DNA of 64,000 bases from Pseudomonas paracarnis (GTDB lineage: Bacteria; Pseudomonadota; Gammaproteobacteria; Pseudomonadales; Pseudomonadaceae). Under the pieces are notes generated by a model. The model saw nothing but the letters and a program-made list of their open reading frames with translations. It had not been told where the DNA came from and did not search any database. A program made the translations under genes and the position numbers. Position 1 is the stretch's first letter, and each line of letters starts with the position of its first letter. Where the stretch lies: positions 682,001-746,000 of the forward strand of contig NZ_CAJFCN010000001.1 in assembly GCF_904063055.1 (NCBI RefSeq), read 5' to 3'. Shown here in pieces: positions 51,056 to 59,231 of this stretch.

Positions 51056-51472
51056 ATGCAATTGAACATTCAAAACGTAACGCCCGAAACTGTTGAAGTC
51101 CAAGGCCAGAGCGTGACCCGTACCTTCACTGAAGGCGTGATGCTGTCTGGGCTGATCGCTGGTGCAGGTAAGAATGATTCGGCCCGTGAGGCCATCGTTA
51201 AGCAATACCTTGACGCTGGTCTGATCGCTGATGCGTTCCCCGCTGTGGTCCGAGCAGTTCGTGCTCGTGAGGCCCATTCAGCAGCCGAGCGTGAGCGCCA
51301 GTTAGCTGAGTCTCGTGCCCATGCTGAGCGCGTTGCTTCCTATGCGACCCCTACGGCCCTTGAGGTCGCCCGTCGCCGTGCCAAGCGTGAGGCCCGCGAA
51401 GCTGAATACCGTGCACGTGGTGCTGCTATCCGTGCCGCTAATGGCCGGTCCTCATGGTCCTCGTGGGAATGA
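51056..51472 (+). CDS. Unknown island protein with charged helical C-terminus, 138 residues
   Basis: TTTAGGAGACACC precedes the start. Residues 1-60 form a small domain (MQLNIQNVTPETVEVQGQSV, TRTFTEGVMLSGLIAGAGKN). Residues 65-128 are an Ala/Arg/Glu-rich helix, probably coiled coil (REAHSAAERERQLAESRAHA, EVARRRAKREAREAEYRARG). The end is GRSSWSSWE. Its position directly before the capsid-like gene and its composition recall phage scaffold proteins, but there is no sequence proof. Confidence 0.7.
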   Translation: MQLNIQNVTPETVEVQGQSVTRTFTEGVMLSGLIAGAGKNDSAREAIVKQYLDAGLIADAFPAVVRAVRAREAHSAAERERQLAESRAHAERVASYATPTALEVARRRAKREAREAEYRARGAAIRAANGRSSWSSWE

Positions 51473-51577
51473 CTCACGGGCAACCTACTGACTCACACCG
51501 TCTTGCCTCCGGTGGCGCTGGCTCTTGTTGGCGTCCCGTTGAACCCCTTCAAGTAAACTTTCAGGAGATACTCAATC

Positions 51578-52633
51578 ATGCCTACTCGTAAACAGAACGC
51601 TTTCAAATCCGCCGACCACCGCGAGAACACTGACCGTTACAGCGCACCGACTGCCTATGAGCAGGCCGTGTGGGGCAATGGTGGTAACCTTCAGTTCAAC
51701 ACCCAGGCATCCACAAGCGCCCCATGCAGTGACGGCAGCGTCGCCGCTGAAGGTATCGTTGCGGTCCTTGACGACTTCTTTAATGGTGGCGAATGGCACC
51801 AGAACGCCGTTGATGCTATCCCGTGTGAGTTTCGACCTAAGGGCACTGAGCCGACCCCTGTGCAACTGGTCAACATGGTCGACCGCAACGTCGAGTTCGA
51901 CCCACGTAAGTCGATCTACGACACCTCGACCATTACAAAGGGTGAAGCTGTTGCCGGTGACGTGATCTTTACGGAGCCCACTGATACCGCCGCGTTCTTC
52001 TCGCACCGTATGACTCTGTTAGATGCTCATGTGGTGGCAGGTTTCACCAGCAACTCCATCGGCCAAATGCTGGATAAGGCCATGCAGGACTTTGAGAAAG
52101 CGTGCGGCTCTACCATCGTGGACATTCTCCTGAAGTCCCCAAGTGTCGAGGTCAAGGAAGTCACCATTGCTGGCACTGGACCACGTGATCGTGCTGAGGA
52201 TTGGATTGACCAACTAACACTGAGCATCAACCACTCAGTGGGCAACTCCCTGAGTGACTTCGTGCTGCTGATGCACATGACCGAACAGGCAATCCTTGAG
52301 CGTGCTGCCCAGCGTGCAGGCGTAGATGATATTGAGGACCTGTTGGGCTGCCGTACCCAGTTCTATTCGGATGGCAACCGTGGCGTCTTCATGCTCCCTA
52401 AAGGCTTCGCCTCCCTGTCGTTCCGTGAAGGTAACGACGGTGATGTGTGGTCAATCCTCGCCAGCCGTAACGCCTCGGTACAGGGCTGGGACATCGAAAT
52501 CACCGGTATCGCTGACGTAATGGCTCAGGCCAAGGTCAAGCTGAAGCTGGCAAACCCAGCGGACCCTACTGAGAAACTTCAGGTCGAGACCGTAGACTTT
52601 CCGCTGATCACCCGTGTGGTCGTCAAGCCGTAA
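51578..52633 (+). CDS. 351-residue protein resembling a phage major capsid subunit
   Basis: AGGAG precedes the start. The layout is like HK97-fold coat proteins: a polar N-arm (MPTRKQNAFKSADHRENTDR), a long helix (SNSIGQMLDKAMQDFEKACG), then DFVLLMHMTEQAILERAAQR. The sequence LLGCRTQFYSDGNRGVFMLP and KGFASLSFREGNDGDVWSIL follow, and a beta-rich end (WDIEITGIADVMAQAKVKLK, LITRVVVKP). I do not find a named family, and portal, protease and terminase genes are absent. Alternative: an unrelated structural or decoy protein. Confidence 0.45.
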   Translation: MPTRKQNAFKSADHRENTDRYSAPTAYEQAVWGNGGNLQFNTQASTSAPCSDGSVAAEGIVAVLDDFFNGGEWHQNAVDAIPCEFRPKGTEPTPVQLVNMVDRNVEFDPRKSIYDTSTITKGEAVAGDVIFTEPTDTAAFFSHRMTLLDAHVVAGFTSNSIGQMLDKAMQDFEKACGSTIVDILLKSPSVEVKEVTIAGTGPRDRAEDWIDQLTLSINHSVGNSLSDFVLLMHMTEQAILERAAQRAGVDDIEDLLGCRTQFYSDGNRGVFMLPKGFASLSFREGNDGDVWSILASRNASVQGWDIEITGIADVMAQAKVKLKLANPADPTEKLQVETVDFPLITRVVVKP

Positions 52634-52727
52634 CACCCGCTGTATCCATGAGGTCCGTAATGGGCCTCATGGGCGAGCTGTTTAGTTGCTATGCTTGGGC
52701 ATCGACCATGTTACGGCAAGGCCAGCC

Positions 52728-52952
52728 ATGAGTTTTACTCTCTGTTATACCTACAAGGACAAACGGGTGGTTACGAAGATACAAGTCGATCACCTGACCC
52801 CATATGCAGCCGTTTGCTTTGCCCTGCTCCAGTCAGGGGCCACCAACGACTCAAGTGGTGGAGGCTGGCCTAAATCCTATGAGGGCATCCTTGAGATTGC
52901 CACTCAATACGGTCTCACAAACCTGACGGTTCACCGATCCCTTAACTCTTAG
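52728..52952 (+). CDS. Small unknown island protein, 74 residues
   Basis: Start at MSFTLCYTYKDKRVV. A beta-alpha pattern (RVVTKIQVDHLTPYAAVCFA, LLQSGATNDSSGGGWPKSYE, GILEIATQYGLTNLTVHRSL) resembles the small single-domain proteins seen in Pseudomonas islands, but no family can be named with confidence. SD AAGG is weak. Confidence 0.65.
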   Translation: MSFTLCYTYKDKRVVTKIQVDHLTPYAAVCFALLQSGATNDSSGGGWPKSYEGILEIATQYGLTNLTVHRSLNS

Positions 52953-52961
52953 GACAACTTC

Positions 52962-53072
52962 ATGGACACGTTTAGCGCGGCCTACGGGCCTGCGTTGGTG
53001 TTCATGTGGCCTTCTGGCTGTATGGGTGCCTCAAGGGCACCTCATGAGGATCTGGCACAAAAATCTGAGTGA
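52962..53072 (+). CDS. Possible 36-residue peptide at the island's right end
   Basis: An ATG seven bases after AGGA opens 36 codons (MDTFSAAYGPALVFMWPSGC onward). There is no known similarity and no supporting context; it could be chance. Confidence 0.25.
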   Translation: MDTFSAAYGPALVFMWPSGCMGASRAPHEDLAQKSE

Positions 53073-53247
53073 CCACCTGTAACTACTAACCTGCGCGCTT
53101 ACCCCCATAGGCCCTCGCATGCTCGCTCAGGCGCACGATAAGGACCCTTGCGGGCAGGTGATAAGGACCTCAGCGTTGGGACAAATGTGCGCCAAAGCTG
53201 TTACAAACTGGGGCCCCATGGTGCTACGCTATGGCTCCTAACGTGCC
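53073..53247. other. Right end of the island, candidate integrase-binding repeats
   Basis: Noncoding. ATAAGGACC occurs twice 21 bp apart (about 53139 and 53160). TGGGACAAA (53177-53185) and CTGTTACAAACTG (53198-53210) also occur at the left end (46963-46985). Confidence 0.5.
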
Positions 53248-54855
53248 TCATTTGTCGGGTGTAAGGATCGTATCCTTCGCCTCTGGCAGCAGCTCTGGAT
53301 AGTCCAACGTGTAGTGCAGACCCCGAGATTCCTTACGTTTCATGGCAGACCTGATCATCAGTTCCGCTACTTGAGCAAGGTTCCTCAATTCAATCAGGTC
53401 TCTGCTTACGCGATAGTTGCTGTAGAACTCGTCGATCTCATCCAGCAGCAAGCGCACCCGATGTTGCGCCCTTTGCAGGCGCTTGTTGGTGCGCACGATG
53501 CCCACATAGTCCCACATGAAGCGTCGCAGCTCGTCCCAGTTGTGAGCGATGATCACGTCTTCGTCCGAATCAGTGACCTGGCTCGCATCCCAGCGGGGCA
53601 GGGCGGCTGGTACCGGGATGCGCGGCAGTTGCTCAAGAATGTCCGCTGCCGCCGAGCGGGCATACACGAAGCATTCGAGCAATGAATTGCTGGCCATGCG
53701 GTTGGCGCCGTGCAGGCCAGTGAAGCTGGTTTCGCCGATGGCATACAGGCCCGGCACGTCGGTGCGGCCATGCTGATCGACCATCACGCCACCGCAGGTG
53801 TAGTGCGCGGCCGGCACCACGGGGATCGGGCCCTTGGTGATGTCGATATTGAAGGTCAGGCAGCGTTCGTAGACGGTCGGGAAGTGGGTCTTGATGAAGG
53901 CTTCGGGCTTGTGGCTGATGTCCAGATACACGCAGTCGATACCCAGGCGCTTCATTTCGTGGTCGATGGCGCGGGCGACGATATCGCGTGGTGCCAGCTC
54001 GGCGCGTGGGTCGAAGCGCTGCATGAAGCGTTCGCCATTGGGCAGCTTCAAATGTGCGCCTTCGCCGCGCAGGGCTTCGGTGATCAAAAAGCTCTTGGCC
54101 TGCGGGTGATACAGGCACGTGGGGTGGAATTGGTTGAACTCCAGGTTGGCGACCCGGCAGCCCGAGCGCCAGGCCATCGCAATGCCGTCGCCGCACGCAC
54201 CGTCGGGGTTGCTGGTATAGAGGTAGACCTTGGCGGCGCCGCCCGAGGCGAGAATGGTGAAGCGTGCGCCATAGGTATCGACTTCACCGCTGGTGCGGTT
54301 CAGTACGTAGGCGCCCAGGCAGCGTTCGCCCGGCAGGCCCAGGCGTTTTTCGGTGATCAGGTCGACGGCGACGCGCTGCTCCAGCAATTGGATGTTGGGG
54401 CGTTGGCGGGCCTGATCGAGCAGGGTCTTGAAAATCGCGGCCCCGGTGGCATCGGCAGCGTGAATGATTCGGCGATGGCTGTGGCCGCCTTCGCGGGTCA
54501 GGTGGAACTCAAAGCCACCGTCGTCGCTGCCGGCATGTTCATCGCGGGTGAAGGGCACACCTTGGTCGATCAACCATTGGATGGCTTCCCGGCTGTGCTC
54601 GACGGTGAAGCGCACGGCGTCTTCGTTGCACAGGCCACCGCCGGCGTTAAGGGTGTCTTCGACGTGGGATTGCACGGTGTCTGTGTCGTCCAGCACCGCA
54701 GCCACGCCGCCCTGGGCCCAGAAGGTCGAGCCGTTGGCCAGGTCGCCTTTGCTCAAAACCGCTATACGCAAATGGCTGGGCAGGGTCAGGGCCAGGCTCA
54801 AGCCGGCGGCGCCGCTGCCGATGACGAGGACATCGTGTTGAAACTGTTGGCTCAT
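53248..54855 (-). CDS. nadB: L-aspartate oxidase with island-supplied C-terminus
   Basis: A 535-residue flavoenzyme for the first step of NAD synthesis (aspartate to iminoaspartate). FAD-binding [19 protein letters not shown], active-site [20 protein letters not shown], and [20 protein letters not shown] are clear. Start at [11 protein letters not shown]. From the 19-bp repeat (53413-53431) onward the coding sequence comes from the island: same protein sequence but recoded, ending TILTPDK instead of [10 protein letters not shown]. The enzyme should be functional. Confidence 0.95.
   Translation of the reverse strand: MSQQFQHDVLVIGSGAAGLSLALTLPSHLRIAVLSKGDLANGSTFWAQGGVAAVLDDTDTVQSHVEDTLNAGGGLCNEDAVRFTVEHSREAIQWLIDQGVPFTRDEHAGSDDGGFEFHLTREGGHSHRRIIHAADATGAAIFKTLLDQARQRPNIQLLEQRVAVDLITEKRLGLPGERCLGAYVLNRTSGEVDTYGARFTILASGGAAKVYLYTSNPDGACGDGIAMAWRSGCRVANLEFNQFHPTCLYHPQAKSFLITEALRGEGAHLKLPNGERFMQRFDPRAELAPRDIVARAIDHEMKRLGIDCVYLDISHKPEAFIKTHFPTVYERCLTFNIDITKGPIPVVPAAHYTCGGVMVDQHGRTDVPGLYAIGETSFTGLHGANRMASNSLLECFVYARSAAADILEQLPRIPVPAALPRWDASQVTDSDEDVIIAHNWDELRRFMWDYVGIVRTNKRLQRAQHRVRLLLDEIDEFYSNYRVSRDLIELRNLAQVAELMIRSAMKRKESRGLHYTLDYPELLPEAKDTILTPDK
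53413..53431. repeat. attR of the nadB island (19-bp direct repeat)
   Basis: ATAGTTGCTGTAGAACTCG, identical to 46876-46894, in frame within nadB. Confidence 0.9.
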
Positions 54856-55035
54856 TTGACGGATTCCGCAAAAAGCGATCCAAAGGGGGGCGCAAACAGG
54901 ACGCCTGGATCGGCGAATCAAAGGGTCACACGGGCCACTAGTATATAGAGGGGTGGAGCGGCACAATAGCCACGCCTTCGTGGCATTGTGAGATTATGCT
55001 GCGCAGCGTTGGGAAACGGCCGGTTGGCGGGACGG

Positions 55036-55063
55036 GAACTTTTTGCATAAGCCCCGACTCAAT
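55036..55063 (+). promoter_or_regulatory. AlgU-dependent promoter upstream of algU (distal)
   Basis: GAACTT, 17-bp spacer, TCAAT. This matches the AlgU/sigma-E consensus GAACTT-N16/17-TCnnA. In P. aeruginosa two of the algU promoters are AlgU-dependent; this corresponds to one. Confidence 0.7.
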
Positions 55064-55229
55064 AGCAGGTTGCCCGAAAGCTGGGAAAACGTTGAGTTTA
55101 TTGGCCCGTCGGGAGCATTGGACGCGTCACGAAACCGGCGACAAGATTATTCGCGCAGCCGGCACCGACCGTGCTGCGTTTTTCGTGTGTGCCAAATCAG
55201 TGCATGCCGGAAACTTGCTTGAAGGGGGA

Positions 55230-55256
55230 GAACTTTTGCGAAAAGCCCGAGTCTAT
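55230..55256 (+). promoter_or_regulatory. AlgU-dependent promoter upstream of algU (proximal)
   Basis: GAACTT, 16-bp spacer, TCTAT, 60 bp before the algU ATG. Supports positive autoregulation of the operon. Confidence 0.75.
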
Positions 55257-55315
55257 GTTTGCAAGCCTGATCGTTTAGTTATGCAAGCCTCCTTCAAGTA
55301 CAACGAGGAGTGTTC

Positions 55316-55897
55316 ATGCTAACCCAGGAAGAGGATCAGCAGCTGGTCGAGCGCGTACAGCGCGGTGATAAGCGAGCATTTGATCTGCTAGTGCTGAAAT
55401 ACCAGCACAAAATTCTCGGGTTGATCGTGCGGTTTGTGCACGACACCCATGAAGCGCAGGACGTTGCACAGGAAGCCTTTATCAAGGCTTACCGTGCACT
55501 TGGAAATTTCCGCGGTGACAGTGCGTTTTATACGTGGCTGTACCGCATCGCCATTAACACGGCGAAAAACTATCTGGTGTCACGCGGTCGCCGCCCACCA
55601 GACAGTGATGTCAGTTCAGAAGATGCAGAATTTTACGATGGTGATCACGGCCTCAAAGATCTCGAGTCGCCGGAGCGTGCATTGCTGCGCGACGAGATCG
55701 AAGGCACCGTTCATCGCACTATTCAGCAACTGCCAGAAGATTTGCGTACGGCGTTAACTTTACGTGAATTCGATGGTCTGAGTTACGAAGACATTGCGAG
55801 CGTCATGCAATGTCCGGTGGGGACTGTGAGGTCACGGATTTTCCGGGCCCGAGAAGCCATCGACAAAGCCTTGCAACCGTTGTTGCAGGAAAACTAA
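55316..55897 (+). CDS. algU: ECF sigma factor AlgU (sigma-22)
   Basis: A 193-residue sigma-E-type factor, exactly the length of P. aeruginosa AlgU. Region 2 includes DLLVLKYQHKILGLIVRFVH, DTHEAQDVAQEAFIKAYRAL and FYTWLYRIAINTAKNYLVSR. Region 4 includes LPEDLRTALTLREFDGLSYE, DIASVMQCPVGTVRSRIFRA. It directs the envelope-stress and exopolysaccharide regulon. ATG at 55316 follows GAGGAG. It heads algU-mucA-mucB-mucD. Confidence 0.98.
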   Translation: MLTQEEDQQLVERVQRGDKRAFDLLVLKYQHKILGLIVRFVHDTHEAQDVAQEAFIKAYRALGNFRGDSAFYTWLYRIAINTAKNYLVSRGRRPPDSDVSSEDAEFYDGDHGLKDLESPERALLRDEIEGTVHRTIQQLPEDLRTALTLREFDGLSYEDIASVMQCPVGTVRSRIFRAREAIDKALQPLLQEN

Positions 55898-55929
55898 AGA
55901 CAGCGGCGACAGCCAAGAGAGGAACCGCC

Positions 55930-56517
55930 ATGAGTCGTGATGCCCTGCAGGAATCGCTGTCCGCAGTGATGGATAACGAAGCGGATGAACTGGAACTTCG
56001 TCGAGTGCTCAACGCATTTGATGACGCCGAAACCCGTGATACCTGGTCTCGTTACCAAGTCGCTCGGGCGGTGATGCACAAGGATCTCCTAATCCCTCGT
56101 CTGGATATTGCTGCGGCCGTTTCTGCTGCACTGGCGGATGAAGCCGTTCCGGCAAAAGCCTCGCGTGGTCCATGGCGTAGCCTGGGTCGTCTGGCAGTGG
56201 CCGCCTCGGTGACCGTTGCTGTGTTGGCAGGCGTTCGCCTGTACAACCAGGACGAGATCGCAGGCAACGAGCTGGCCCAGCAGACTCAGCAGCCGGTCAT
56301 GGCCGGTCCGCAAGTCAAAGGCCCGGCCGTGCTGGCTGGCTACAAGGAAAGCACCGATACCACCGGCCCTATGGCCAATGGTGTACTTCAGGGGCAATCC
56401 GGCTGGCAAGATCAGCGCCTTCCAGGCTACCTGCGTCAACATGCGCAGGAATCGGCCGCCAAAGGCACTGAAAGCGCTCTGCCATACGCTCGCGCAGCAA
56501 GCCAGGAAAACCGCTGA
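55930..56517 (+). CDS. mucA: Anti-sigma factor MucA
   Basis: A 195-residue inner-membrane anti-sigma factor. The cytoplasmic AlgU-binding domain (MSRDALQESLSAVMDNEADE, LELRRVLNAFDDAETRDTWS) precedes one membrane segment (LAVAASVTVAVLAGVRLY, about 86-103) and a periplasmic region cut by regulated proteolysis. The gene appears intact, so there is no mucoid-type truncation here. AAGAGAGGA lies upstream of the ATG. Confidence 0.96.
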   Translation: MSRDALQESLSAVMDNEADELELRRVLNAFDDAETRDTWSRYQVARAVMHKDLLIPRLDIAAAVSAALADEAVPAKASRGPWRSLGRLAVAASVTVAVLAGVRLYNQDEIAGNELAQQTQQPVMAGPQVKGPAVLAGYKESTDTTGPMANGVLQGQSGWQDQRLPGYLRQHAQESAAKGTESALPYARAASQENR

Positions 56518-56533
56518 TTCGCTAAGGAGCCCT

Positions 56534-57493
56534 ATGCGCGCCATACCGCTCCTTGCGCTTTTGCTCAGTAGTTGGTTTGCACTATCCGCCCATGCCGATG
56601 AAGCCCAAGACTGGCTGACTCGACTTGGGCGTGCAGAGCAGCAGCAAAGCTTCGAAGGTACGTTTGTCTACGAACGTAACGGCAGTTTTTCAACCCATGA
56701 CATCTGGCACCGCGTCCAGGATGGTCATGTCCGTGAACGATTGTTGCAACTTGACGGCTCCGCCCAAGAAGCGGTCAGGGTTGATGGTCGGGCACAATGT
56801 GTCAGTGGCACGTTGGTTGCCGGTCTCGGTCATTCGCCTGAGGCACCCTCGCGTATTCTTGATCCAAAAAAACTCACTTCATTCTATGATCTGGCCGTCA
56901 TTGGCAAATCCCGTGTGGCCGGTCGTAATGCGGTGATTGTGTCGATCAGCCCGCGTGACCCCTACCGTTATGGGTTTGAATTACACTTGGACCGTGAAAC
57001 TGCGCTGCCGCTCAAGTCCTTGCTGCTAAATGACCAGGGGCAGTTGCTGGAGCGTTTTCAGTTCACCCGCCTGGATACTTCGGCCACTCCTTCTGACCAG
57101 AGCTTGCAGCCCGGCAGCGACTGTTCGCCGGTAACAATGTCCGCCGCTAAATCTCCTGACATGTCTGCCACGCAAAAGTGGCATCTGGACTGGCTACCGC
57201 CTGGTTTCCAACGGATCAGCAGCGCTACGCGCAAAGATCCCCAAACGAAATCTACCGTCGACAGCCTGATGTATGACGATGGGCTCGCGCGTTTTTCGGT
57301 GTTTCTTGAGTCAGCCAACGGCGCTGATGTAAATGAAACCCGCGCTCAGCTTGGGCCGACCGTGGCAGTATCCCGGCGATTGAATACGGTGGATGGCGAA
57401 ATGATGGTTACGGTGGTGGGCGAAATTCCCATCGGCACAGCTGAACGTATCGCGTTGTCGGTGCGTGGTGAAAAAGCCGCCGCCAAGCCCTGA
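56534..57493 (+). CDS. mucB: Periplasmic regulator MucB
   Basis: A 319-residue RseB-like protein: signal peptide MRAIPLLALLLSSWFALSAH, then DWLTRLGRAEQQQSFEGTFV and the lipid-sensing fold typical of MucB/RseB. The C-terminal part (WLPPGFQRISSATRKDPQ) is also conserved. MucB protects MucA from cleavage until envelope stress. 16 bp after mucA. Confidence 0.95.
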   Translation: MRAIPLLALLLSSWFALSAHADEAQDWLTRLGRAEQQQSFEGTFVYERNGSFSTHDIWHRVQDGHVRERLLQLDGSAQEAVRVDGRAQCVSGTLVAGLGHSPEAPSRILDPKKLTSFYDLAVIGKSRVAGRNAVIVSISPRDPYRYGFELHLDRETALPLKSLLLNDQGQLLERFQFTRLDTSATPSDQSLQPGSDCSPVTMSAAKSPDMSATQKWHLDWLPPGFQRISSATRKDPQTKSTVDSLMYDDGLARFSVFLESANGADVNETRAQLGPTVAVSRRLNTVDGEMMVTVVGEIPIGTAERIALSVRGEKAAAKP

Positions 57494-57726
57494 GATTGTT
57501 AATCTTATGTTCATCCTGGTCTATCAATCTGGGCCCGAATTTCGTTGGGTGCTGGGCGTATGAAATCTCTGGACAGCATTTTCACTTGCAAAAACTTCCC
57601 ATGTTTTTTATAGGTCAGGGTTTGATGGCTCTGGCCTTGTTTGTTCGCGGAGCAAAAATGCCACTCGCAGTATCCGGCGTTTATTGAACCCTGTCGCTTA
57701 ACCCTGCTCGTCGTAACGGGAGCTGT
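57494..57726. other. mucB-mucD spacer, no mucC
   Basis: The 233 bp hold no RseC-like frame. A 63-codon frame (57496-57687) has an odd composition and no RseC features. In P. aeruginosa mucC lies here. Confidence 0.65.
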
Positions 57727-59163
57727 ATGTCGATACCACGTTTGAAGTCTTACTTATCCATAGTCGCCACAGTGCTGGTGCTGGGTCAGGCCTTACCTGC
57801 GCAAGCGGTCGAGCTGCCTGATTTCACCCAGCTGGTGGAGCAGGCCTCGCCTGCCGTGGTGAACATCAGTACCACGCAGAAGCTGCCGGATCGCAAAGTC
57901 TCGAACCAGCAGATGCCCGACCTGGAAGGCTTGCCGCCCATGTTGCGCGAGTTCTTCGAACGCGGGATGCCCCAACCTCGCTCTCCCCGTGGTGGCGGTG
58001 GTCAGCGCGAAGCCCAGTCCCTGGGCTCCGGCTTCATCATTTCGCCTGACGGCTACATCCTCACTAACAACCATGTGATTGCCGATGCCGACGAGATTCT
58101 CGTGCGCCTGGCCGACCGCAGTGAACTCAAGGCCAAGCTGATTGGCACCGATCCACGTTCCGACGTGGCTTTGCTCAAAATCGATGGCAAGGATTTGCCG
58201 GTGCTTAAGCTGGGCAAGTCTCAGGACCTGAAAGCCGGTCAGTGGGTGGTCGCGATCGGTTCACCGTTCGGCTTTGACCACACCGTTACCCAAGGCATCG
58301 TCAGTGCCATCGGTCGCAGCCTGCCAAACGAGAACTACGTACCGTTCATCCAGACCGACGTGCCGATCAACCCGGGTAACTCCGGTGGCCCGCTGTTCAA
58401 CCTGGCCGGCGAAGTGGTGGGGATCAACTCGCAGATCTACACCCGCTCCGGTGGCTTCATGGGCGTGTCCTTCGCGATCCCGATCGATGTGGCCATGGAT
58501 GTCTCCAATCAGCTCAAAAGCGGCGGCAAGGTCAGCCGCGGCTGGTTGGGCGTGGTAATCCAGGAAGTGAACAAGGACCTGGCTGAGTCCTTCGGTCTCG
58601 ACAAGCCGGCCGGTGCCCTGGTTGCGCAGATTCAGGACAATGGCCCTGCGGCCAAAGGCGGCCTGAAAGTGGGCGATGTAATCCTGAGCATGAACGGCCA
58701 GCCGATCATCATGTCGGCAGACTTGCCTCATTTGGTCGGCGCGCTCAAGGCCGGCGGCAAAGCCAAGCTGGAAGTGATTCGTGACGGCAAGCGCCAGAAC
58801 GTCGAACTGACCGTTGGGGCAATTCCGGAAGAAGGCGCGACCCTGGACGCCCTGGGCAACGCCAAGCCAGGTGCCGAGCGCAGCAGCAACCGCCTGGGTA
58901 TCGCCGTGGTTGAACTGACCGCCGAACAGAAGAAAACCTTCGACCTGCAAAGCGGTGTCGTGATCAAGGAAGTTCAGGACGGCCCAGCCGCCTTGATCGG
59001 CCTGCAACCGGGTGACGTGATCACCCACTTGAACAACCAGGCAATCGATACCACCAAGGAGTTCGCCGACATCGCCAAGGCGTTGCCGAAGAATCGCTCG
59101 GTGTCGATGCGCGTCCTGCGTCAAGGCCGTGCCAGCTTCATCACCTTCAAGCTGGCTGAGTAA
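57727..59163 (+). CDS. mucD: Periplasmic serine protease MucD (DegP/DegQ family)
   Basis: A 478-residue HtrA protease. Signal peptide to about residue 27; catalytic triad H116 (LTNNHVIADA), D146 (DPRSDVALLKI) and S219 (NPGNSGGPLF). Two PDZ domains (about 270-360 and 390-470) follow. It degrades misfolded envelope proteins and restrains AlgU activation. GGGAGCTGT precedes the ATG. A strong terminator follows. Confidence 0.96.
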   Translation: MSIPRLKSYLSIVATVLVLGQALPAQAVELPDFTQLVEQASPAVVNISTTQKLPDRKVSNQQMPDLEGLPPMLREFFERGMPQPRSPRGGGGQREAQSLGSGFIISPDGYILTNNHVIADADEILVRLADRSELKAKLIGTDPRSDVALLKIDGKDLPVLKLGKSQDLKAGQWVVAIGSPFGFDHTVTQGIVSAIGRSLPNENYVPFIQTDVPINPGNSGGPLFNLAGEVVGINSQIYTRSGGFMGVSFAIPIDVAMDVSNQLKSGGKVSRGWLGVVIQEVNKDLAESFGLDKPAGALVAQIQDNGPAAKGGLKVGDVILSMNGQPIIMSADLPHLVGALKAGGKAKLEVIRDGKRQNVELTVGAIPEEGATLDALGNAKPGAERSSNRLGIAVVELTAEQKKTFDLQSGVVIKEVQDGPAALIGLQPGDVITHLNNQAIDTTKEFADIAKALPKNRSVSMRVLRQGRASFITFKLAE

Positions 59164-59176
59164 TCCGCTAGACCTA

Positions 59177-59218
59177 TAAAAAAGCCCCGCTGCCGGTTAA
59201 CGGCAGTGGGGCTTTTTT
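59177..59218. terminator. Bidirectional terminator between mucD and the BepA-like gene
   Basis: AAAAAAGCCCC, GCTGCCG, loop, CGGCAGT, GGGGCTTTTTT: a long GC stem with A- and T-runs on both sides serving both convergent genes. Confidence 0.95.
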
Positions 59219-59231
59219 GTGGGCGACGGGT

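Larger units (their letters stand above)
46876..53431. mobile_element. Small integrative island in nadB (phage-satellite-like)
   Basis: A 6.5-kb segment bounded by 19-bp direct repeats, carrying its own tyrosine integrase at the left end and plus-strand cargo with phage-like character (KilA-N protein, capsid-like protein, very short intergenic spacing). Codon use (many CGT, GGT, AAG-rich leaders) and local AT-richness differ from neighbours. There are no terminase, portal or tail genes, so it is not a complete prophage. Confidence 0.88.
54856..55315. other. nadB/algU divergent promoter region
   Basis: About 460 bp holding the nadB promoter and the algU promoters. A 108-codon frame crossing it (54996-55322) runs into algU and has no SD or family signal, so it is not called. 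Confidence 0.7.

Noticed and set aside
54996-55322. 108-codon frame upstream of algU
   Set aside because: It covers both AlgU-type promoters and overlaps the algU start, with no SD and no family features.
57496-57687. 63-codon frame in the mucB-mucD spacer as a short mucC
   Set aside because: Composition and length do not match RseC/MucC (about 150 residues), and it has no matching hydrophobic pattern.
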